Positions 18,141 to 26,345 of a stretch of 64,000 nucleotides of DNA are shown piece after piece. This DNA comes from Paenibacillus polymyxa (lineage in GTDB: Bacteria; Bacillota; Bacilli; Paenibacillales; Paenibacillaceae), in the NCBI RefSeq assembly GCF_018614975.1, contig NZ_JAGGNR010000003.1, forward strand, positions 108,800-172,799, in the 5' to 3' direction. The position numbers and the translations under genes are program-made. The notes under the pieces were generated by a model that saw only the letters and a list, made by a program, of their open reading frames with translations, made no database searches and was not told where the DNA came from. The first letter of the stretch is position 1. Each line of letters opens with the position of its first letter.

Positions 18141-19292
18141 TTAGGGTCTATTACGCAGTCGTCCAAGAATGGTTCCAATTTTTTCGGCGGTTATCATGAT
18201 TTCTTCCGTAGTATTACCCAATCCCCAGCTAAATCGAATCGCAGAGTGTAAAAATGTTTCAGGTAATTTCATCGCTTTAAGCACATGAGAGACTTCAAGT
18301 GAACCGGAAGTGCAGGCAGAACCGCTTGCAACAGCAATCCCTTCCATATCCAGATTCATTAACATCGTCTCTGTGGACACTTCCGGAAAGCTGATATTCA
18401 GGATGTTTGGCAGCGTATGTTCCAGGTGTCCATTCACGTGAAAGTGCTCCGTCCCCACATGAATTTCAAGCTGTCCCAACAAAAGTTTACGCAATTCCAA
18501 ATCATGCTGACGATGTGCCTCCGTTTGTGCTGATGCAATCTTGAGAGCCTCTGCAAATCCGGTAATACCTGCAATATTTTCCGTACCAGCGCGCCGCTGA
18601 CGCTCTTGCAGCCCACCGTGGGCTCTTGCTTCCAGCACAATTCCTCGCCGTACATAGAGTGCACCCACGCCCTGAGGTCCGTTGATTTTATGCGCAGAGA
18701 AGCTGATCAGATCCACAGGCAGTTCCTTACAGGAAATATTCTGGCTGCCCAGAGCCTGAACTGCATCGGTATGGAACAGAATATTATGCTTACGTGCAAG
18801 CTCACCCACCTCACGAATAGGCTGAATGGTGCCCACTTCATTGTTGGCATACATCATGGTAATCAGCACCGTATCCGGCCGAATGGCCTCTTGCAACTCA
18901 TCCAGATTTATTCGTCCATAACGATCAACAGATAGATAGGTTACTTCATAACCTTGCCGCTCCAATTCCTGACACGTATGCAAGACAGCATGGTGCTCAA
19001 TTGCGGTCGTAATGACGTGTTTCCCCTTATCCTGCCTGGATGAGACTGCCCCAAAGATTGCCAGATTGTCGCTCTCCGTGCCACCTCCGGTGAATACCAA
19101 TTCGTCCGGGAAACAGCCCAAAGACGCCGCAATGACATCCCTTGCTCCGCTGACGGTCCGTTTGGCCTCACGCCCAAAGGCATGAATACTTGATGCATTG
19201 CCAAATTGTCCTGTCATGACGTTCATCATCGCTTCTGCGACTTGTGGATGCATAGGTGTCGATGCGGCGTGATCCAAATAAATTCGTTTCAT
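18141..19292 (-). CDS. Cysteine desulfurase (YrvO/IscS-like)
   Basis: This PLP-dependent class V aminotransferase-fold enzyme removes sulfur from cysteine as a persulfide. B. subtilis YrvO passes the sulfur to MnmA for tRNA 2-thiouridine. The PLP lysine lies in SFSAHKINGPQG, and the persulfide cysteine in the mobile loop ASGSACTSGSLEVSHV. The N-terminal IYLDHAASTPM motif is standard. Length (383) fits. ATG follows GGGGTG. Nearby mnmA and cymR support a role in thiolation and cysteine balance. The usual cymR-yrvO-mnmA operon is broken here: a coiled-coil gene on the other strand lies between cymR and this gene, and mnmA is divergent. Confidence 0.92.
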   Translation of the reverse strand: MKRIYLDHAASTPMHPQVAEAMMNVMTGQFGNASSIHAFGREAKRTVSGARDVIAASLGCFPDELVFTGGGTESDNLAIFGAVSSRQDKGKHVITTAIEHHAVLHTCQELERQGYEVTYLSVDRYGRINLDELQEAIRPDTVLITMMYANNEVGTIQPIREVGELARKHNILFHTDAVQALGSQNISCKELPVDLISFSAHKINGPQGVGALYVRRGIVLEARAHGGLQERQRRAGTENIAGITGFAEALKIASAQTEAHRQHDLELRKLLLGQLEIHVGTEHFHVNGHLEHTLPNILNISFPEVSTETMLMNLDMEGIAVASGSACTSGSLEVSHVLKAMKLPETFLHSAIRFSWGLGNTTEEIMITAEKIGTILGRLRNRP

Positions 19293-19419
19293 TTATCTTC
19301 ACCCCGTTATATGTTAGACTTCTTTCTCTTCATGATGCGCAATTGAAAATTTAAACCAATGCTATTGTGTCGTATCTTCGTGTATAATGTTTAATATCCA
19401 TTCAAAAGGAGTGTTCGGC

Positions 19420-19794
19420 ATGAGTGATCAGGTTCTCAGTCAAATATTGAATCAGCTTGAACAAATGGACAAGCGTTTCGACAACATCGATGGACGTCTT
19501 GAAAAGATCGAAGGCAGGCTCGATTCCATGGACGGCAGACTCGATACCATGGACGGCAGGCTCGATTCCATGGATGGTAGACTCGATTCCATCGAGGAAC
19601 AAACCAAAAATATACCACTACTTCAACAGTCCGTTCTGGAAACATTGGAAATCACTAAACGACTTGAATCTTCACAGATCACTTTTGAACGTAAAGTGAC
19701 ATCCGAATTGAATACCCATCAGCACAGCATTGATATTTTGAACCGCCGACAATTGCGTATTGAAGCTGATATAGAAACACTAAAAAGTCGCTAG
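19420..19794 (+). CDS. Coiled-coil protein with tandem seven-residue repeats
   Basis: A 124-residue protein predicted to be almost entirely alpha-helical coiled coil. Residues about 23-57 consist of five tandem heptads of the form (I/M)DGRLDS, encoded by five 21-bp repeats. A second heptad region follows to the C-terminus. There is no signal peptide, membrane helix or enzymatic motif. ATG 19420 lies eight bases after AAAGGAG. It is transcribed against its neighbours cymR and the cysteine desulfurase gene. I do not recognise a named family; similar repeat proteins occur as short hypothetical or phage-tail-like coiled coils. A structural or scaffolding role is a guess. Confidence 0.8.
   Translation: MSDQVLSQILNQLEQMDKRFDNIDGRLEKIEGRLDSMDGRLDTMDGRLDSMDGRLDSIEEQTKNIPLLQQSVLETLEITKRLESSQITFERKVTSELNTHQHSIDILNRRQLRIEADIETLKSR
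19486..19590 (+). repeat. Five tandem 21-bp coding repeats
   Basis: Units begin at 19486, 19507, 19528, 19549 and 19570. The last three are nearly identical at the DNA level (ATGGACGGCAGRCTCGATWC core), and the first is the most diverged. The period matches one coiled-coil heptad, so copy-number changes would keep the frame. Confidence 0.9.
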
Positions 19795-19908
19795 GCTCAT
19801 AAGGTAACCCATTCAGTTTCCATTCGACCGCCTGTGAATTTTTGTAAAAAATCATTTACAGAGATCAACTTAAAGAACATGCAGTATCTGTATGGCTATA
19901 GGCATGTC

Positions 19909-19933
19909 TAAAGCCCCCATGTTGGGGGCTTTA
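19909..19933. terminator. Strong hairpin between the coiled-coil gene and cymR (possible bidirectional terminator)
   Basis: TAAAGCCCCCA (19909-19919) and TGGGGGCTTTA (19923-19933) form a perfect 11-bp stem with a three-base loop. The T-runs on both sides are short, so termination is likely but not certain. It lies between two convergent genes. Confidence 0.6.
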
Positions 19934-19966
19934 ATGTGTCTTCCGTGATGTGAAGCATCTATGGTA

Positions 19967-20386
19967 CTAAATATAGAACATGTAGCTGTCTTTCTTTTCC
20001 TGATCCTGGAACGTAATCAGATCTTTCAGCGTGGTAGAATCCAGCACATCTGCAATGCCGTCACGGATACGCAACCACAGATCACGCTTCGCCGGATCAT
20101 CTTCCTCTGTGAAGTCTACTGGAGAGATCGGCCCTTCCAGTACACGGATCACATCGCCTGCAGTCACGGTTGCAGGATCACCTGCAAGGATATAACCGCC
20201 GTAAGCACCTCTAATGCTCTTCACCAGTCCTGCATTACGCAGTGGAGCGATCAGTTGCTCCAGGTAATGTTCCGAGAGCTGGTTGCGCTCGGCAATGCTT
20301 TTAAGTGATGTAGGGCCTTCGCCTGTTCTGGCAGCAAGCTCCATCATGATTGTGAGGCCGTAACGACCTTTTGTCGATATTTTCAA
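19967..20386 (-). CDS. cymR: Rrf2 family transcriptional regulator CymR
   Basis: This winged-helix Rrf2 regulator, CymR in B. subtilis, represses cysteine uptake and synthesis genes in complex with CysK. The N-terminal KISTKGRYGLTIMMELA and the recognition helix SEHYLEQLIAPLRNAGLV are near-identical to the family. The LRNAGLVKSIRGAYGGY wing is intact. There are no Fe-S cysteines, as expected of CymR and unlike IscR. The start is placed at TTG 20386, five bases after GAGGTG; an upstream in-frame TTG at 20404 overlaps that site. At 139 residues the length is standard. Confidence 0.92.
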   Translation of the reverse strand: MKISTKGRYGLTIMMELAARTGEGPTSLKSIAERNQLSEHYLEQLIAPLRNAGLVKSIRGAYGGYILAGDPATVTAGDVIRVLEGPISPVDFTEEDDPAKRDLWLRIRDGIADVLDSTTLKDLITFQDQEKKDSYMFYI

Positions 20387-20503
20387 AGGAGTCACCTCTT
20401 TCAATTTTCAGAAACGATTGGAAACTTTATATTTTATCCTGTGGTCCACGACCTTTTGTTTCACGATCTCCCCAAAGCAGAGATTCATAGAACTAATCTT
20501 TAA

Positions 20504-21832
<1,329 letters not shown>

Positions 21833-21884
21833 TAGAGCTTGTCCATTAAAATACGGATTATACACAATACCGTGTATCCCTATT

Positions 21885-21927
21885 AAAAAAGCCGTCTTTC
21901 ATGTATACCATGAAGGATGGCTTTTTT
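21885..21927 (+). terminator. Rho-independent terminator of mnmA
   Basis: AAAAAAGCC and GGCTTTTTT flank an extended stem (TTTCATG against CATGAAGGA), followed by a T-run on the plus strand. It lies 52 bases after the mnmA stop. Confidence 0.88.
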
Positions 21928-21963
21928 CCTGCTTTTCTTTGCAAAAAAATTAAAAATAGTTTG

Positions 21964-22170
21964 TTATGCAGTCAACCAGACTCCTGCTAAGGAGGCCAAT
22001 ACCACAACTACAACCTAACTGACGACGTAAAGCACCGCTTTGGGGCATCGTTATCGTTGCTGACCTATAAGCCCTGCCGTTTCATAGCCAGCAGGTATCC
22101 CTAATTGTATGGCATAACGGGTTAATGTACCGAGAAATCCACCCGCCCCTATATACAAAAGCTCTTTCAT
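21964..22170 (-). pseudogene. crcB: Decayed fluoride channel gene (crcB/fluC remnant)
   Basis: The minus-strand frame starting at ATG 22170, with GGGAG nine bases upstream, reads MKELLYIGAGGFLGTLTRYA, then 19 more codons to a TAA at 22051. This matches the N-terminal helix of CrcB/FluC fluoride exporters. In the same frame beyond that stop, and past a second stop (TAG), the text KAVLYVVS and VVVVVLASLAGVWLTA ends at TAA 21964. That resembles the last helix of the same family. The intact protein is about 120-130 residues, so the central two helices with the pore motifs are missing. It lies 33 bases behind rarA on the same strand. The protein is almost certainly not functional. Confidence 0.72.
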
Positions 22171-22203
22171 GTTGTGTACATCTCCCGAGTGATCTATCTG
22201 ATC

Positions 22204-23511
22204 TTACAACTCCCTGCGTCGTTGTTGATTCAGTCTAATCTTCGACTCGTTCCCCTGCTCCGTTGCCTCATAGAATACTCTCCGTGAAAGCTGCTTTGGC
22301 AAATATTCTTGCTTCACATAATGCCCAGGGTAATTGTGCGGATATTGATAGCCCTCATGTCCAAGCTTCACGGCACCCGAATAATGCGTATCCCGCAAGT
22401 GAAGCGGAACTTCTGCTGATTTCACTTCATCAATCGCGTTCATAGTTTTGGAAATGGCGGTATATACCGCATTGGATTTTGGACTTTCGACTGCGAACAG
22501 GATCGCTTGTGCAATGTTCAGCTTGGCTTCGGGCCAGCCGTTATTCCGGTACGCATCAAGTGCTCCAATAGCCTGGGTCATGGCTTGCGGGTTCGCAAGT
22601 CCGATATCTTCGCTGCTCGCTGCAATCAAGCGCCGAATGAAGGTCATTGGGTCCATACCAAGCTTCTCCACCGCGTATAGAAACCAGAACAGCGCCGCAT
22701 CACTGGAACCCCGAATACTCTTGTGAAATGCAGACAGCACATCATACTGTGTGGATTCATCCGCCTTCACGATCGGTCGCCGAATAGACTCTTCTGCCAC
22801 ACCAAGCGTAATATGGATGGATCCATCCTTCTCCGGTGGCGTGGTCAACGCAGCCAGTTCTAGCGCGTTAAGCGCACGCCGAATATCCCCGTTGGCCATC
22901 GTGGCAATGTGCTCAAGCGCCTCATCGTCTGCCTGCAACTCCATGAATCCAAGCCCTTTGTCAGTATCACTCAATGCTCTGCGCATCGCAATAAGGGAAT
23001 GCTCCTTGTTTAGCGATTCCAGCTGGAACAGGGTAGAACGACTCATCAAGGCCCCATTGACGTAATGAAAGGGATTCTCTGTTGTCGCACCGATAAAAAT
23101 AATCGTGCCCTTCTCTACCGCTGGCAATAGTGCATCCTGACGTGAACTGTTAAACCGGTGTACCTCGTCGAGGAACAGAATGGTTTTGGTTCCATACAGC
23201 TGTTTGTTCGTTTGCGCCTGTTCGATAACTTCACGCACATCCTTGACGGAAGCTTCCACTGCATTCAGTCGTACGAACTGTCCTTGCGTTTGCTGGGAAA
23301 TAATATGTGCCAAGGTTGTCTTGCCACATCCCGGAGGGCCGTATAACAATATCGACGAAATCTGATCTGCCTCGATGGCGCGCCGGAGTAATTTCCCCGG
23401 TCCAATAATATGTTCCTGTCCAATATATTCATCCAGATGCTCTGGCCGCAAGCGGTCCGCGAGCAATCTAGCTTGTGGTTTTGAGTCCTGTTGAAACGAA
23501 AATAAATCCAT
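22204..23511 (-). CDS. rarA: Replication-associated recombination protein RarA (MgsA)
   Basis: This clamp-loader-type AAA+ ATPase acts at stalled replication forks; B. subtilis YrvN is the orthologue. It has the Walker A motif GPPGCGKTT, Walker B/sensor DEVHRF, and GATTENPFHYVN (sensor 1 region), then the C-terminal MgsA domain that drives tetramer formation (SSEDIGLANPQA). At 435 residues the length is normal. ATG follows AGGAAGTG. The order cymR - rarA - tcdA - aspS is conserved in Bacillales, but here crcB decay and an accessory block intervene. Confidence 0.94.
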   Translation of the reverse strand: MDLFSFQQDSKPQARLLADRLRPEHLDEYIGQEHIIGPGKLLRRAIEADQISSILLYGPPGCGKTTLAHIISQQTQGQFVRLNAVEASVKDVREVIEQAQTNKQLYGTKTILFLDEVHRFNSSRQDALLPAVEKGTIIFIGATTENPFHYVNGALMSRSTLFQLESLNKEHSLIAMRRALSDTDKGLGFMELQADDEALEHIATMANGDIRRALNALELAALTTPPEKDGSIHITLGVAEESIRRPIVKADESTQYDVLSAFHKSIRGSSDAALFWFLYAVEKLGMDPMTFIRRLIAASSEDIGLANPQAMTQAIGALDAYRNNGWPEAKLNIAQAILFAVESPKSNAVYTAISKTMNAIDEVKSAEVPLHLRDTHYSGAVKLGHEGYQYPHNYPGHYVKQEYLPKQLSRRVFYEATEQGNESKIRLNQQRRREL

Positions 23512-23553
23512 TGCTCATCACTTCCTTAACGGATTGCCTTGCCTTAAATACAA

Positions 23554-24444
23554 TTACAACTCTGATGGTTCTCCACTCTCTATCATATCATACTCTCGCG
23601 GTAACATAGTCATAAATGCATGAAGTGCACTGCTGACAAAGGCATCCTTGCGAGTAATAAAATGAGTCATCATGCGATTCATCTCTACGGGGAGTGTATG
23701 CGTGCGCAATAATCCATTTTTGATCTGATGCCTAATCACAATCTCTGGTAATAGGGAAATTCCCATACCGGACGTAACTCCACTAATAATCGCTTCAAGG
23801 GTTCCAAATTCCATAATTACTGGGCGGGTAACACCACCCACCTCTAACCATTCCTCCAAAACCTGACGATAGGAACACCCCATGCTGTAGACAAGAATGG
23901 GTTTACTCTTAAGATCTTCATCCGTAGGACCCATACCAGAATAGACAACAAATAGTTCCTCATCAAATACGGGAATAGAAACGATATCAGGATGATCACA
24001 GGGACAGCCTATAAATGCTCCCTCCAATTCATACCCAATAACCTGATCCATAAGCATCTGTGAATTGCCAGTAACCAGTGACAAAGAGACATCTGGATAC
24101 TGTTTATAATATCTGACGAAAAGTTCAGGTAGTCGCACGGCCGCTGCGGTTTGTGTAGACCCTATTCGCATTGGACCCGATGGTGTGCTCGTCGCCCGAA
24201 GCGCCTTGGAAGCATCATTCAGCAAACCAATAATTTTATCTGCATAGGTCAGCAACATTTCTCCGGCTGGAGATAACGTCATGCCTCGGTTATGACGAAT
24301 GAACAACGTTGTACCTACTTCTGCTTCCAGATGCCGGATTCGTGCCGTTACATTGGATTGAACATACCCCAGTTTAGAAGCAGCTTTGGTCAGATTCCCT
24401 TCCTGTGCAACACACTGAAATATTCTAAGATCCCCGCTCTCCAT
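23554..24444 (-). CDS. LysR family transcriptional regulator
   Basis: A LysR-type regulator of 296 residues with an N-terminal winged HTH (FQCVAQEGNLTKAASKLGYV, then QSNVTARIRHLEAEVG) and a C-terminal periplasmic-binding-like effector domain. The HTH resembles the CzcR/YofA group of Bacillus. ATG is preceded by GGAGGG. It is divergent from an SDR/EamA gene pair, the typical arrangement for a LysR protein and its target. The 136-base gap between the genes holds a 7+7 inverted repeat. The effector is unknown. Confidence 0.9.
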   Translation of the reverse strand: MESGDLRIFQCVAQEGNLTKAASKLGYVQSNVTARIRHLEAEVGTTLFIRHNRGMTLSPAGEMLLTYADKIIGLLNDASKALRATSTPSGPMRIGSTQTAAAVRLPELFVRYYKQYPDVSLSLVTGNSQMLMDQVIGYELEGAFIGCPCDHPDIVSIPVFDEELFVVYSGMGPTDEDLKSKPILVYSMGCSYRQVLEEWLEVGGVTRPVIMEFGTLEAIISGVTSGMGISLLPEIVIRHQIKNGLLRTHTLPVEMNRMMTHFITRKDAFVSSALHAFMTMLPREYDMIESGEPSEL

Positions 24445-24542
24445 GGTCCCTCCACTCTGACATCATTCAAAATGATATCCGCTTCATTACCAATCATTAT
24501 ACTTCATGTGTAAACCGGACTACAATTCATGTAGATCCCAAA

Positions 24543-24558
24543 CCAGTCATCTGACTGG
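24543..24558. promoter_or_regulatory. Inverted repeat in the lysR-SDR intergenic region
   Basis: CCAGTCA-TC-TGACTGG, two perfect seven-base arms, ends eight bases before the Shine-Dalgarno site of the SDR gene. It could be an operator for the divergent LysR protein. LysR sites usually have a T-N11-A core, which this lacks, so the link is only positional. Confidence 0.35.
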
Positions 24559-24580
24559 ATGATGATAAGGAGTGTTCAGC

Positions 24581-25324
24581 ATGACATACTGGAAAAATAG
24601 AGTTGCTCTGATCACAGGTGGTGGAACAGGTATAGGACGTGCTGTAAGTGAGATGCTCGCTGAACGCGGAGCCTTGGTCGCTGTCAACTATTCCCGCTCA
24701 CAAGATGCAGCAAGAGAGACTGTTCAACACATTCTGGATACGGGAGGACGTGCATTCGCCGTTCAAGCTAATGTTGCCAATGATCTTGATGTCCGGCTGA
24801 TGATCACTACAGTAACTGAAACCTATGGCCCGATCACTGCACTTGTAAATAACGCCGGAATCACGCGTCATATCCCCATGCACGATCTGGAGTCTGTTAC
24901 AGATGACGTCTGGAATGAGCTGGTTGATGTGAATGTGAAAGGCATGTTTCATTGCGCTCGTGCAGTGACGGAAGGCATGAGACAGGCTGGCGGTGGTTCT
25001 ATCGTAAATCTGGGCAGTATCGCAGGCAGAACGGGTTCGGGCTCCTCCCTCCCTTACGCCGTCTCCAAAGCGGCAGTTCATGGTCTGACCTTATCACTTG
25101 CGCACGCACTCTCACCACACATTCGGGTGAATGCTATCGTACCTGGCGCAGTTGCTACAAGATGGTGGGCTGGAAACGAGGAGCGAATGTATCGTCTCGG
25201 CGGAGAAGTGTTGTTACAGCATATTGCCTCACCTGAAGATATCGCACACATGATCTGTGCTGCGCTGGAACAGCAATCCATGACCGGGCAGCTAATTACT
25301 GTAGATAGCGGACAGACGTTATGA
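24581..25324 (+). CDS. Short-chain dehydrogenase/reductase (SDR), FabG-like
   Basis: An NAD(P)-dependent oxidoreductase with a Rossmann fold. It carries TGGGTGIG (cofactor loop), NNAG, the catalytic Ser in NLGSIAGRTGSGSS and the catalytic Tyr/Lys in YAVSKAA. The C-terminal MTGQLITVDSGQTL motif is common to the FabG-type group. The start is ATG 24581, eight bases after AAGGAG; GTG 24572 overlaps that site. Its stop overlaps the EamA gene by four bases (ATGA), so the two are translationally coupled. The substrate is not predictable from sequence; genomic FabG for fatty acid synthesis normally sits elsewhere. Confidence 0.9.
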   Translation: MTYWKNRVALITGGGTGIGRAVSEMLAERGALVAVNYSRSQDAARETVQHILDTGGRAFAVQANVANDLDVRLMITTVTETYGPITALVNNAGITRHIPMHDLESVTDDVWNELVDVNVKGMFHCARAVTEGMRQAGGGSIVNLGSIAGRTGSGSSLPYAVSKAAVHGLTLSLAHALSPHIRVNAIVPGAVATRWWAGNEERMYRLGGEVLLQHIASPEDIAHMICAALEQQSMTGQLITVDSGQTL

Positions 25325-26223
25325 GCCCCAGTCATGATAAAGATACCCGGATCATAAAACCATTGAAATATACACTATTGATCATTTTGACAACGTTAAT
25401 CATGGGTACTTCTTTTCCGGTTGGCAAGATCGGCATGTTATATGCCCCACCTTTCCTGCTCATGGGCATACGTTATATATTGGCAGGTGGCTTGATGGCC
25501 TTGTTCCTTCGTAAACGTCCTTTGCCTACTGGATGGCAGTCTTGGTTGAAAATAATCCTCATTGGCCTATTCCAATCCGCAGGAGTGATGGGCTGCGCCT
25601 ACTACAGCATGAACTGGATTACATCCGGCGAATCCGCCATTATTACGTTTACCAATCCGCTACTGGTCATTATCCTCAGTGCTCTTTTATATAGAGTGAC
25701 CTACCGTTTTAGTCAGTGGATCGGTGTTATACTCGGTTTCATCGGGATTATGTTAACTTTTGGAATGCAGATGAGCTTTAGCCCCGGAACCTGGATTGGA
25801 TTTGGTGGTGCGATCTCTTTTGCCGTGTCCACATTGCTCATCAAACGCTGGGGCAATGGCTATGATACTTTTGTCTTAACAGCCTATCAGATGCTTGCTG
25901 GAGGTGCTGCGTTGCTTCTGCTGAGCGTATGGACTGAACAGCCTCACTTTATGGTCAATACCACCTCGGTTATGGCGTTGCTCTGGTTAACGTTTGTTTG
26001 CTCCATTATTCAGTTTTCACTCTGGTTTTATCTGCTTCAGAACAGTGACCCAGCCCAAACCAGTTCGTATCTGTTTCTGGCGCCGTTTTTTGGTGTATTA
26101 TCGAGTTGGATTTTACTAGGAGAACACGTTCAGTGGTTTGCATTGGCAGGCGGTTTATTTATTGGTGTTGGCATATTCCTGGTGAATCGTCGCTCATCCA
26201 GAATGAGAAATAGAGTAACATAA
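25321..26223 (+). CDS. EamA/DMT family transporter
   Basis: A drug/metabolite superfamily permease of 300 residues with two EamA repeats and about ten membrane helices. The first repeat begins GTSFPVGKIGMLYAPPFLLMG (broken here for length around residue 45); the second follows SFAVSTLLIKRW. Such proteins export or import small metabolites, amino acids or cofactors. The ATG overlaps the SDR stop codon. Translational coupling with an oxidoreductase under a divergent LysR protein suggests a detoxification or metabolite-handling pair. A strong bidirectional hairpin follows the gene. Confidence 0.88.
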   Translation: MSPSHDKDTRIIKPLKYTLLIILTTLIMGTSFPVGKIGMLYAPPFLLMGIRYILAGGLMALFLRKRPLPTGWQSWLKIILIGLFQSAGVMGCAYYSMNWITSGESAIITFTNPLLVIILSALLYRVTYRFSQWIGVILGFIGIMLTFGMQMSFSPGTWIGFGGAISFAVSTLLIKRWGNGYDTFVLTAYQMLAGGAALLLLSVWTEQPHFMVNTTSVMALLWLTFVCSIIQFSLWFYLLQNSDPAQTSSYLFLAPFFGVLSSWILLGEHVQWFALAGGLFIGVGIFLVNRRSSRMRNRVT

Positions 26224-26280
26224 CTTGAATTCCCCCGTCGTTCTTCCTTGGAAAATCAAGCGATTTTCGCACAAAGGCAG

Positions 26281-26330
26281 AAAAAGGCATGCGCTTATGG
26301 GACTTTCCCATGAACGTCATGCCTTTTGTT
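26281..26330. terminator. Bidirectional terminator between eamA and helD
   Basis: AAAAGGCATG (26282-26291) pairs with CATGCCTTTT (26318-26327). ATGGG and CCCAT pair inside. A and T runs flank both ends, so it can serve both convergent genes. Confidence 0.85.
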
Positions 26331-26345
26331 ATAATCAAACTTTAT

